Assembly: GCA_903837355.1 (NCBI GenBank)
Contig: CAILUI010000071.1
Span: 1 to 64,000 of the forward strand
Source: an uncultured Victivallales bacterium
Lineage (GTDB): Bacteria; Verrucomicrobiota; Lentisphaeria; Oligosphaerales; JAFGRS01
DNA: 64,000 nt
Direction: 5' to 3'
In this document: one piece after another, positions 19,911-27,727 of the stretch
Numbering within the stretch: the first letter of the stretch is position 1
Layout of the letters: the number at the start of each line of letters is the position of its first letter
Made by a program: the position numbers and the translations under genes
Notes under the pieces: model-generated
The model's input: the letters and a program-made list of their open reading frames with translations, nothing else
Told to the model about the DNA's origin: nothing
Database searches by the model: none

Positions 19911-21397
19911 AAACCACCCGCCTTGCCACCACCGTCGTGCTTGCATTGCTTGCCGCCTGCACCCGCGCCGCCGAACCCGCCGCTGCCCTCGACGCGGCCA
20001 GCGCGGCCCAGGCCAAGCTGGAGCAGAGCGTCCAAACCCTCAATCAACTCCGCGAACGCATCGCCGCGGAGGAGTTGCCCCTGGCGGAGGAACTGGCCCG
20101 CCTGGAAGATCGCTTGAGCGCCGTGCGCCGTGACCACGACCGCGTCGCCACCCTCGCCGATACCACCAACCTCGAGACGGCGAACCTCAAGACGAAGGTG
20201 AAGGCCCGCCAGGACGAACTCACGTACACCGGCAACCTCCTCGATGAGTACGCGCGCTCGTTCGAGTCCAAGGCCCACGTCAGCGAACTGCAGTACTGCG
20301 GGGAGGCCGTCACGGCGGCCAAGCAGGCCACCGAGAATACCGCTCTCTCCAAGCTCGAGAAGTTCCTGCCCCAACTGGCTCTCGTCGACATCTCCCTGCG
20401 CCGCCTGGCCGACCTCAGCGCCGGCCTGCGCTTCCAGGGGCAAGGCGTCGACCTCCGGGGCGCCGTCACTGCCGGACAGTTCGCCCTCATCGGCCCCGTC
20501 GCGCTGTTCCGCTCGGCAGACGGCCTGACGACGGGTTTGGCGCTGCCCCAGTCCGGCTCGCTCTACCCGCTCATCCGGCCGCTGGGTGGCCTGTTCGACG
20601 CCGGCATCGCCGGCATCGTCGAGAAAGGCGAGGGACTGCTGCCGCTCGACCCCTCGCGCGGTGGTGCTCTCAAAGCCCTGATCCAGAAGACGAGCCTGAT
20701 CGACATCTTCCGCAAGGGCGGCCCGATCATGTGGCCGCTATTGATCGCTTCCATCCTGGCCCTCTCTGCGGTGATCGAGCGCGTCATCTTCATGCTCCGC
20801 GAACGCCACCGGCGCCGTCCGCAAGACCTCGAGGACCTGCTGGCGGCGGTCGCCCGCGGTGACTGCCAGGAGGCCGTGGACATCGGCAGCCGCTCGCGGT
20901 TCTTCGTCGTGCGCGCGCTGACCTCAGCCCTGAAGCAACGCGAGAAGTCCCTCGCCAACGCCCTGCTCCTGGCCCAGGCCAGCGAGTTGCAGCGCTTCCG
21001 ACGCGGCATCTCCATCCTGGACACCGTCATCACCCTGGCCCCGCTCCTCGGACTTCTCGGCACCGTCACCGGCATGATGGGCTCCTTCTCGCTGATCGGC
21101 GGCGAACTCAGCTCTCCCGGCGCCATCACGGGCGGCATCGCCGAGGCCCTCATTGCCACCGCCTTCGGCCTGGGCATCGCGATCACGTCGCTGATCCCGT
21201 TCAACATTCTCAACACTATGCACGAGAATGCCCGGCATGAACTCGAGGCGGCGGCGACCCAGGTGGAACTGCTGCTGCGGCCGCCGCTCAGCACCATCGC
21301 CGCGGTCGCCCATGTCCAGCACCCCGCTGAAGCCCTGCCGAACCTGGGTCATGGCCTCGGCCAACCTGCCGCCGCCAGCGGCGCGGCGCAACCCTGA
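19907..21397 (+). CDS. long MotA/TolQ/ExbB-family proton channel with periplasmic coiled coil
   Basis: Predicted 496-residue inner-membrane protein that with ExbD would use the proton gradient to drive TonB. It has a cleavable signal (TTVVLALLAACTRA), a periplasmic coiled coil (about residues 25-130) and a linking domain, then three membrane helices: about 270-295 (GGPIMWPLLIASILALSAVI), 368-392 (DTVITLAPLLGLLGTVTGMM) and 404-432 (TGGIAEALIATAFGLGIAIT). The last two carry the family's conserved G-TVTGM and IAEAL-ATA-G signatures. At nearly 500 residues it is about twice the size of ordinary ExbB; this long form is the one that accompanies DUF3450. Unlike many such clusters no second short ExbB is present, so this protein probably serves alone. 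Confidence 0.88.
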   Translation: MKTTRLATTVVLALLAACTRAAEPAAALDAASAAQAKLEQSVQTLNQLRERIAAEELPLAEELARLEDRLSAVRRDHDRVATLADTTNLETANLKTKVKARQDELTYTGNLLDEYARSFESKAHVSELQYCGEAVTAAKQATENTALSKLEKFLPQLALVDISLRRLADLSAGLRFQGQGVDLRGAVTAGQFALIGPVALFRSADGLTTGLALPQSGSLYPLIRPLGGLFDAGIAGIVEKGEGLLPLDPSRGGALKALIQKTSLIDIFRKGGPIMWPLLIASILALSAVIERVIFMLRERHRRRPQDLEDLLAAVARGDCQEAVDIGSRSRFFVVRALTSALKQREKSLANALLLAQASELQRFRRGISILDTVITLAPLLGLLGTVTGMMGSFSLIGGELSSPGAITGGIAEALIATAFGLGIAITSLIPFNILNTMHENARHELEAAATQVELLLRPPLSTIAAVAHVQHPAEALPNLGHGLGQPAAASGAAQP

Positions 21398-21409
21398 GGA
21401 GAGGCGACT

Positions 21410-21832
21410 ATGCACGGCGGATCGTCAGGCGGCGCGGGCAAACGAGCCCGGATCGAGATCATTCCACTTATTGATATTATCTTTTTTCTACTCGCTACCT
21501 TCATCATGGTCTCACTGTCCATGACCAAGAATCAGGGGGTACAAGTCGCCTTGCCCACGGCTGCCAGTGCCACCTCGCTCGGCGACCAGCAGCAGATGGA
21601 GAAGGCGCTGACCCTCACGGTCAACGAGAAGGGCGATGTCTTCTGCAACAAAGAGAAGATCACCCTGGCGCAGTTGCCAATGCGGTTACAGACCTTCAAG
21701 GCCGGGGCCAAGGACGCCAAGGTCGTCCTGAACAGCGACGGCGCGGCCGACTTCAAGTATGTCGTCGCGGTCATGGACGAAGTTCGGAAGCAGGGCATCG
21801 TCAAAATCGGTATCAACACGGACAAAAAATGA
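21410..21832 (+). CDS. ExbD/TolR-family biopolymer transport protein
   Basis: Predicted 140-residue partner of the ExbB-like channel. A short basic N-terminus is followed by one membrane helix (about residues 17-40) holding the essential Asp (D22 in IPLIDIIFFLLATF), then a periplasmic domain with the family pattern VALPTA, LTVNEKGDVFCNKEKI, VVLNSDGAADFKYVVAVMDEV and IVKIGINTDKK. Length is normal. AGGAG (21400-21404) precedes the ATG, and the stop overlaps the TonB start (ATGA). The helix codons (about 21466-21500) are unusually AT-rich for this genome. Confidence 0.92.
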   Translation: MHGGSSGGAGKRARIEIIPLIDIIFFLLATFIMVSLSMTKNQGVQVALPTAASATSLGDQQQMEKALTLTVNEKGDVFCNKEKITLAQLPMRLQTFKAGAKDAKVVLNSDGAADFKYVVAVMDEVRKQGIVKIGINTDKK

Positions 21833-22548
21833 GAACAACCATCCTCTGCCTGCTCGTCGCGGCCGGCTTCCACGCCGGTCTGATCCTCTTCGGTAAGCTG
21901 CTCTTCGTTGGGGTGCGCCACGCCGCCAAAGCCCCGGTCCAGGTCGAACTGGAGAGCGAGGCCGCGGCGGTTGCCAAACCCGATCCTGACCCTGCCAAGC
22001 AGACCGAAAAGAAGGCCGCCGACGCCGAAAAACAAGATGCTGTGGCTGACCGCGAAGAGCCGCCGCCAAATGCCGCCGAGGTCATCCGTGACCTCGAGCC
22101 CGATGTCGCGAAGCTCGAGGCGGCCAGCCTGAGCGCTATCGAAGACGCCTTGCGCGGTAACGCGGTCGGCGGCGGCGGCGAGTTCGCCGAGGCGTTGACC
22201 TTCGCCTCCGGCGGGCGTATCGGGGGGACCGCCATGGCCACTGACGGACATCAGGAGCAGGCGTTCAGCATGGCCGAGATCGACGAGAAGCCGCGGGCCA
22301 TCTTCCAGTCACCGCCGGCGTACCCGGCCGAGATGCGGGTCCGCCGGGTCGAAGGCTTCGTGCAGGTGGCGTTCATTGTCGACGCCACCGGCCGGGTGAC
22401 GGATGCCCGTACCGAGAAATGCTCAGACCCAGCCTTCGAGAAGCCGGCGCTCGACGCCGTCCACCGGTGGCGTTTCGAGCCTGCCGTCAAGGGCGGCCAG
22501 CGCGTTCAGTGCCGGATGCGGGTGCCCATCCGTTTCCAGCCTGCGTGA
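21829..22548 (+). CDS. TonB family energy-transducing protein
   Basis: Predicted 239-residue TonB. It has a single N-terminal membrane anchor (TILCLLVAAGFHAGLILFG), a charged Glu/Lys/Ala linker (about residues 40-100) and a TonB C-terminal domain (about 160-239): PPAYPAEMRVRRVEGFVQV, FIVDATGRVTDA, ALDAVHRWRFEPAVKGGQ and MRVPIRF. These are the classic TonB_C landmarks. The linker is short and not Pro-Lys repeat rich, as in other TonB proteins of DUF3450 clusters. It should span the periplasm to the TonB-dependent receptor encoded in the same run. Its start overlaps the ExbD stop. Confidence 0.92.
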   Translation: MRTTILCLLVAAGFHAGLILFGKLLFVGVRHAAKAPVQVELESEAAAVAKPDPDPAKQTEKKAADAEKQDAVADREEPPPNAAEVIRDLEPDVAKLEAASLSAIEDALRGNAVGGGGEFAEALTFASGGRIGGTAMATDGHQEQAFSMAEIDEKPRAIFQSPPAYPAEMRVRRVEGFVQVAFIVDATGRVTDARTEKCSDPAFEKPALDAVHRWRFEPAVKGGQRVQCRMRVPIRFQPA

Positions 22549-22594
22549 TCGCCGTCGCGCTCGGGCGCCAGTGTAGTATCAGGAGTGTTCGACG

Positions 22595-24817
22595 ATGTCT
22601 GTGCTCAGTAAGCTGACCATGCTTGGGATTGGGATGTGCTTTGGCGTTGGCCAGGGCGCCGGTGCCGTCGACGCCCTGCGCCCGCCCTCGCCGACTCCGG
22701 CGCCGGTTGCGGAGACGGTGGCCCGTCCTGCCGCGACCGCCGTGGAGACGGAGTTCCTCAACACCCTGGACCGCATCTGGGCCCTGGCGCGTGCCGGCCA
22801 GCGCGACCCGGCGCTGGCGCTCCTCGCCCAGACCCGGAGACAGGCGACGACACCGGCGCAGATCGCCCGGCTCGACGCGCTGCAGATACTCCTGACGAGC
22901 GTCGACGAGGTGACGCCGACGCCCCTCGATCTCGACAGCGCCGTGGATCGGGCCTGGGCCCTGGCCCGCGCCGGAAAACTCGACGAGGCGTTGGCCGTCA
23001 TCGCCGCCGCGCGCGGCCAGGGGGGCACCGCCGAGCAGGACACGAAGCTGAACGCGGTGGAAACCGTGCTCACGACCATGAAGGAGGCCGCGGCCGGCGC
23101 CGTGCCGGAACCGGCGGCCCAGCCCGCCGTAGCCGCGACGGCGGAGGCAGGCGGTAACCCCGCGGTCACCGACCACCATGACCTCTGGAGCGATCCCCAT
23201 TTCCGCGAACAGTTCGTCGGTACCTACGCCATGACCGCCGCCGTGGAGCCGAAGACCACGGACGATGAGCGGCGCGTGCTGAGCACGGTTCTGGACCTGA
23301 TGTCAAAGGACAGCGCGGCGGCGGCTCTCACTCTGATCGAGAAGCTGTACCAGGACGAACCGCCAGCCCTGGAAGAGCTTGGTATCACCACCATCGCCCT
23401 GGAGAAGTGGGAAGCGGACGAAGCCGCGGCCCGGGAAGCGGCTGCCGCCGCCAGCCTGGCTCAGGCTGCCGCCAAGGGCAGCCCGTCCGGCAAGGACGCC
23501 GCGAGTGGGCACCAGGATGGGCCAGCCAAGGAAACCGCCCCCAAGCCAAGCCTCTATACCGCGCTGCGCGGGCTGGCAGGCAGCCCGGCGACTGCCGAGC
23601 CCGGCCTGGGCAAGGAGTCCGGCGCCCCGGCCAGCCCCGGCGCTGCACCGTTGCCCGCCGACGGTGCGGCCGCGGTCTCCGCCCCACCACCGGCCCCGCG
23701 CACGATCCTGCGCAACCCCAGTGCCGCCTTCGCTCTGATCGCCGGGAATATCTGCTTCCAGAAGGGGGAGAACGAGGCTGCCGAAAAGTGGTACCAGGGT
23801 GCAGTCCAGAGCTTCCCGAGCTTCCTGAGAGCGTACAAGAACCTCGGTCTGCTGCAGGTCCGTATGGGGAATACCGGCCCCGCCATCGAGGCGCTCACCC
23901 GCGCCCTCGAACTGGGTGCCAACGACGGCCTGCTGTACGGCCTGCTCGGCTACGCCTACGCGGCGACCGGTGACCACCTGGCGGCCGAAGTCGGCTACCG
24001 CACGGCCATTCTGCGCCAACCCGGCAATGCCGATTGGAAACTCGGCCTTACCCGCGCTCTCCTCGGCCAGGGCAGGTTCGCGGAAGCGGTCACCTTGTGC
24101 GGGAAGCTGATTGCGGAGAAGCCGCGCGAGGCCGCGCTCTGGCGCCTGCAAGCCAAAGCGTACCAGGCGCTGCAGCAACCTCTGCAGGCCGCCGAGAACT
24201 ATGAGTACCTGCGTCTGCTGGGCACTGTCGGTATCGAGGACCTCACGACTTTGGGCGATATCTACGTCAAAGCCGACCTGCCCGATAACGCTGCCGATGC
24301 CTACCTCGCCGCCCTCGCTGCCAAGGCCGACCAAGCGCCCGAAGACTACATCCAGAAAGCCAAGCTCATGGCCAACGGCACGGCCCCCGCCGCCGCCAAG
24401 AAGCTCCTCGTGGCCATCGAAGAGAAAGCGGCTGGGCGGCTGACCGATCCGCAGCGTAAGGAGCTGCTGCGAGTGCGAGCCTGGATCGCCTCCCGCGAAG
24501 GTGTCGACCAGGAACAGGCCGCCCTGCTCGAAGAAATCGTGCGCCTGGACCCGCTGGATGGAGACGCCCTCATCGCCCTGGGCCAGTATCAAGCGCGCAC
24601 CGGTAACCCCGAGAAGGCCGTGTTCTACTACGAGCGTGCCGCTGGCATCGAGCGGGTCGAGGCCAAGGCCAAGCTCCGCTACGCGCAGTTGCTCGTCCAA
24701 CAGTCGAAGTACGAAGAGGCCCTGCCGCTGCTCAAACGCGCTCTGCAGGTCGAACCGCGCGACGACGTCGCCGCCTACCTCAAGCAGGTGGAGTCAGCGG
24801 CACGTTCGCGGCGCTAA
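22595..24817 (+). CDS. TPR protein closing the TonB cluster
   Basis: Predicted 740-residue exported protein, with AGGAG (22581-22585) nine bases before the ATG. A weak signal segment (TMLGIGMCFGVGQGAGAV) leads to helical repeats (about residues 45-165), an Ala-rich low-complexity stretch (about 275-370), and a run of at least seven TPRs (about 375-735), for example AEKWYQGAVQSFPSFLRAYK, KNLGLLQVRMGNTGPAIEAL and AVFYYERAAGIERVEAKAKL. TPR proteins regularly end DUF3450-ExbB-ExbD-TonB clusters; a scaffold between the inner-membrane motor and outer-membrane partners is likely. No recognisable lipobox is seen. Confidence 0.82.
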   Translation: MSVLSKLTMLGIGMCFGVGQGAGAVDALRPPSPTPAPVAETVARPAATAVETEFLNTLDRIWALARAGQRDPALALLAQTRRQATTPAQIARLDALQILLTSVDEVTPTPLDLDSAVDRAWALARAGKLDEALAVIAAARGQGGTAEQDTKLNAVETVLTTMKEAAAGAVPEPAAQPAVAATAEAGGNPAVTDHHDLWSDPHFREQFVGTYAMTAAVEPKTTDDERRVLSTVLDLMSKDSAAAALTLIEKLYQDEPPALEELGITTIALEKWEADEAAAREAAAAASLAQAAAKGSPSGKDAASGHQDGPAKETAPKPSLYTALRGLAGSPATAEPGLGKESGAPASPGAAPLPADGAAAVSAPPPAPRTILRNPSAAFALIAGNICFQKGENEAAEKWYQGAVQSFPSFLRAYKNLGLLQVRMGNTGPAIEALTRALELGANDGLLYGLLGYAYAATGDHLAAEVGYRTAILRQPGNADWKLGLTRALLGQGRFAEAVTLCGKLIAEKPREAALWRLQAKAYQALQQPLQAAENYEYLRLLGTVGIEDLTTLGDIYVKADLPDNAADAYLAALAAKADQAPEDYIQKAKLMANGTAPAAAKKLLVAIEEKAAGRLTDPQRKELLRVRAWIASREGVDQEQAALLEEIVRLDPLDGDALIALGQYQARTGNPEKAVFYYERAAGIERVEAKAKLRYAQLLVQQSKYEEALPLLKRALQVEPRDDVAAYLKQVESAARSRR

Positions 24818-25261
24818 GCTCAAGACCGGGCGGCCCCGGACTGCGCTGGCAGACCGGCCGCCGACAGGGCTCGGGAGTAGTGTATGGCATAGGTATACTC
24901 ACCGGCGGCGGACGGGTTGCCAGTGCCGGAAGAGACGTTCGACACCGTCCTCGAGAGGAGGTCGGGATGAAGATCAGCGGTTTGGTGCAGGCGCCGTTCA
25001 ATACCACCATGATGGGGGTCATGCGCGGTGCCCTCAACTACTACGGTCTGCCTCCTGAACGCGGCGGCGCCGCGCGAGGATGCCTGCATCCGGAGCCTTG
25101 AGGAGCAACTGGCCGGGATGGGATGAGCAGAGTCCCTGCGCATCTTGGGCCGCGGGCGAGTCCGGGGCCACGGCCACAACGGTATGCGCGGTCTGCCAGG
25201 TCCGCCCGCGTCGGCTCAGGATCCCGAGCTCCCGCATCCGGCAGCCCACGCCGCGCTCCGC
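24818..25261. other. degraded intergenic region
   Basis: No intact gene in this 444-base stretch. It holds a promoter-like TATACT (about 24889), a good ribosome-binding site at 24956-24962, the truncated gene start 24967-25127 and a minus-strand remnant near 25231-25262 that reads RGVGCRMREL, the conserved tail of OmpR-type regulators. Confidence 0.55.
24967..25127 (+). pseudogene. truncated gene start, possibly BtrH/C39-peptidase-like
   Basis: AGGAGGT (24956-24962) is ideally placed before ATG 24967, and the first ~30 residues (MKISGLVQAPFNTTMMGVMR then GALNYYGLPP) read like the genuine start of a protein, with a loose likeness to BtrH N-terminal or C39-like peptidase domains. The frame then runs into unrelated sequence and stops at 25101. 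A different frame just after it reads EDACIRSLEEQLAGMG and stops near 25127, which looks like a genuine C-terminus. I read this as a gene with a large internal deletion; an intact short peptide is the alternative. Confidence 0.45.
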
Positions 25262-25262
25262 C
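25231..25262 (-). pseudogene. response-regulator C-terminal remnant
   Basis: The minus strand encodes RGVGCRMREL, matching the RGVGYRMREL end of the intact PhoB-type regulator 1 kb to the right. No N-terminal part is found, so this appears to be a leftover of a deleted paralogue that overlaps the end of the DMP19-like gene. Confidence 0.4.
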
Positions 25263-25675
25263 TAGGCGACCGGCCCGCTGACGAGAAAGGCTTCGAGCAA
25301 CTCGTCGAGGTCGTCAGGGCACTCGTAGAACAGGGCTTCTAGGACGTCGATCTCGGGCCCTTTGGCCGCGCTGAAACCACGGACGGACTCGCGTCTGGCA
25401 TCGCGCCCCTGCGGCGGGCCTGCGGGACCGAACAGGCCGTTGGCGCGGGCGGCGATCCTGGCCATCTGGTCCGCGCCGATGGCCGTCAGGGCGCGCGGGG
25501 CGTAGAAAGCCAGATCCCCGGCAGGGCCGGAGAAGTACGCGGCAAACCCGCCGTTTGCCACTTTGGCATCGAAGAGCCAGACTGTGGCCAGGACCCTCTC
25601 CGTGTCGCTGAGTCCTTCGAAGCCCACCTTTGCCAGGCGGTCAAGGGCACGTTGTGCGGCAAGATCGGCATTCAT
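25262..25675 (-). CDS. DMP19/DUF4375-like protein
   Basis: Predicted 137-residue cytoplasmic protein, mainly helical. The segment TVWLFDAKVANGGFAAYFSG matches the family signature (E/D-x-NGGF-x-x-YF-x-N/G-x-x-G) of the DMP19-like domain (DUF4375), and the following ALTAIGADQMARIAARAN fits the family's next helix. GGAG precedes the ATG by about nine bases. The gene sits in degraded surroundings, 21 bases downstream of a lamin-tail fragment on the same strand. DMP19-type proteins are often in variable or toxin-immunity-like neighbourhoods; the function here is unknown. Confidence 0.6.
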   Translation of the reverse strand: MNADLAAQRALDRLAKVGFEGLSDTERVLATVWLFDAKVANGGFAAYFSGPAGDLAFYAPRALTAIGADQMARIAARANGLFGPAGPPQGRDARRESVRGFSAAKGPEIDVLEALFYECPDDLDELLEAFLVSGPVA

Positions 25676-25696
25676 GGGTTCACTCCGCTGGCCGGA

Positions 25697-25954
25697 TCAC
25701 GGATAGGGGTTGAGCGGGTCGAGTTCCGGCGTCACTGCCGGGTACTTGCCTTCCACAGACACCACCGATTCGCCGGGGGCGATGCTGGTTACGCCCACCA
25801 TCGGCACCGCCACGTTGAGGTCGAAGGTGTTGTCGTCCATCTTGTAGCTGGTAAGGGTTACCGGTGCGGCGCCGGTGTTGGTCATTTCGAACCCGTCGGA
25901 CGTGTCGCCATTCGACAGCGCTTCAGTGATGGGCAGGCCATCCAGGGCGCTGCG
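25697..25954 (-). pseudogene. lamin-tail-domain (LTD) protein fragment
   Basis: Minus-strand reading of 85 residues with no start codon at its beginning; an in-frame TAA lies immediately upstream (25955-25957). It contains LPITEALSNGDTSDGFEMTN, TGAAPVTLTSYKMDDNTFDL and VTSIAPGESVVSVEG, the typical order of a lamin tail domain (ITE, F-E-x-N-x-G/T, L-x-x-Y/W-x-x-D-D-N, IAPGES). LTD domains occur in secreted nucleases and surface proteins. This is the broken C-terminal end of such a gene; a 62-residue product from ATG 25885 is possible but unlikely to be functional. Confidence 0.6.
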
Positions 25955-26192
25955 TTAATGTAACGTAGGGCTTGGCTGCAGCCAGGTTAGGACCGTTCCG
26001 ATTCGGTTAGGTGTGTGTTTGCCGTGCCAGCGCGTCGGGCGGGCCGCACCAGAGGCGGGAGAGGGCCCAATGCCAAGAGAGACCTCCCCCGCGCAGCCAG
26101 GTCAGGGTCGTGAAGAGTCGACGAACGGTCGCGAGCACCGCCGCCACAACGGTGCGCCCGAGCAGCCAAGCCTGCCGGCGCCGGCTCGTGGC

Positions 26193-26891
26193 CTAGAGCT
26201 CTCGCATCCGGTAGCCCACGCCACGGACCGTCTCGAGGTACTCGCCGTGCTGCTCGAGTTTGCGGCGCAGCCCGACGATCTGGACATCGACGGCCCGCTC
26301 GGTCACCGAGTAGCTGTCGCCCCGCACCGCATCGATGAGTTGCGTGCGCGTGAAGACCCACCCTGGCCGCCGCGCCATGAAGTGCAGGAGCCGGAACTCG
26401 GTCGCGGTCAGTTCGATGGGTCGGTCGCCCAGCCGAACCTGGTGCCGCGTCGGGTCCACCGCGATGTCCCGGTACTGCACCACCGCGTTGTCGTCGTCCA
26501 CCGGCTCGCGGGTGCGGCGCAGGCAGACTCTGACGCGGGCAATCAGGACGCGCGGACTGAAGGGTTTACAGATGTAATCGTGGGCGCCCATCTCGAGCCC
26601 GGTTACGATATCGGCCTCTTCGCCTTTGGCGGTAGTCATGATGATCGGGATGCCGGCGGTTTGCGGATCGCCCTTGAGGAGGCGGCAGACATCGAGGCCG
26701 TCCATCCCGGGCAGCATCAGATCAAGGAGGATCAGGTCGGGGGGGCTTTGGCGGGCGAGCCGCACGGCGTCCTCACCGGTGAGTGCCGCCGTGACCTGAT
26801 AGCCGTTCTTGGTCAGGTTATAACGCAACAGCTCGACGATGTCGCGTTCGTCCTCGACGACGAGGATGCGTTTGCCGCTTACGGCGTCCAT
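26193..26891 (-). CDS. OmpR/PhoB-family DNA-binding response regulator
   Basis: Predicted 232-residue two-component transcription factor. The start is the ATG at 26891, with AAGGAG at 26902-26907 and the receiver domain beginning at once (KRILVVEDERDIVELL). The receiver has the acidic pair (ED), the phospho-acceptor Asp in LILLDLMLPGMDG, the TTAKGEE switch region and the K in ICKPFSPR. The C-terminal winged helix (about residues 135-232) has LTATEFRLLHFMARRPGWVF, ERAVDVQIVGLRRKLE and RGVGYRMREL. It resembles PhoB/RegX3-type regulators. No histidine kinase is adjacent; the kinase at 34463 is of a different (HDFNN) type. It diverges from the def operon. Confidence 0.93.
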   Translation of the reverse strand: MDAVSGKRILVVEDERDIVELLRYNLTKNGYQVTAALTGEDAVRLARQSPPDLILLDLMLPGMDGLDVCRLLKGDPQTAGIPIIMTTAKGEEADIVTGLEMGAHDYICKPFSPRVLIARVRVCLRRTREPVDDDNAVVQYRDIAVDPTRHQVRLGDRPIELTATEFRLLHFMARRPGWVFTRTQLIDAVRGDSYSVTERAVDVQIVGLRRKLEQHGEYLETVRGVGYRMREL

Positions 26892-27079
26892 AGGGCACTC
26901 TCCTTGGGGCTGCCATACCATAGCGCCTATCGGGACCGCCGATTGCTCCTCCGTCGTTGCCGCAGGTTGCCAAGCGCGCCGGACGGGCGATATTTGCCAA
27001 TTGCGTTGTGGGTTGCGGGCGGCGTTGCCGCGCACGGCAGCGAGCCGCGCGGCGCACACTCAAAGGGTGGTCTGCCGGT

Positions 27080-27727
27080 ATGAGCCTGTTGGATCTTCTG
27101 CGGGGTCGTGGGGCGCGGCGGATGCGGGTGCTGACCTGTGGCCATCCCGCTCTCCGTCGGCGTTCGGAGGCGGTGAGTGCGGTGACGCCTGAACTGCGCG
27201 AACTGGCCGGGCGCATGGTGGTGACCGTGTTCGAGAATGAGACCGCCGGTGTCGGCCTGGCGGCGCCGCAGGTCGGCGTCAACACGCGCCTGATCGTGCT
27301 GGCCACGCATGACCCGGAGGAGCCGCCTGGGCTGACGGCGTCGGCGGGGGAACTGCTGCTCGGCCCGCGCATGCCCTTGGCCCTGATCAACCCCGAGGTG
27401 ATCTGGTTTTCGCCCGAGACCGAGAGCCGCGACGAGGGCTGCCTTAGCCTGCCCGAGGTCAACGGCCCGGTGGAGCGGCCCGCCCGCGTGGTGCTGCGGG
27501 CCTCGACCCTCGACGGCGAAGTGATCCAGGTGGAGTGTGCGGGCCTGCTGGGACGCTGTATCCAGCACGAGATCGATCATCTTGATGGTATTTTGTTTGT
27601 AGATCGCCTGCGGGACGAGGATCGGGCCGTGGTGGCGCCCCAGTTGGCAGCGCTGGAGCGCCGGGCCCGTCGCCAACTGGGCCTGGCAGAAGCCGCCGCG
27701 AGCGCGGAGGGACCGCCCAGTGCCTGA
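27080..27727 (+). CDS. def: peptide deformylase
   Basis: Predicted 215-residue metalloenzyme that removes the formyl group from the N-terminal Met of new proteins. All three signatures are present: GVGLAAPQVG, EGCLSLP with the metal-binding Cys, and QHEIDHLDG with the two metal His and the catalytic Glu. The ATG at 27080 gives MSLLDLLRGRGARRMRVLTC; a later ATG (27122) also fits family length and would give a more typical N-terminus. An extra loop (about residues 80-105, EEPPGLTASAGELLLGPRMP) is longer than in E. coli. The stop overlaps the GTG of the next gene by 8 bases. Confidence 0.95.
   Translation: MSLLDLLRGRGARRMRVLTCGHPALRRRSEAVSAVTPELRELAGRMVVTVFENETAGVGLAAPQVGVNTRLIVLATHDPEEPPGLTASAGELLLGPRMPLALINPEVIWFSPETESRDEGCLSLPEVNGPVERPARVVLRASTLDGEVIQVECAGLLGRCIQHEIDHLDGILFVDRLRDEDRAVVAPQLAALERRARRQLGLAEAAASAEGPPSA

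Noticed and set aside
24818-24880. Rho-independent terminator after the TPR gene
   Set aside because: The only stem (near 24833-24868) is bulged and has no U-run; evidence is too weak for a feature.
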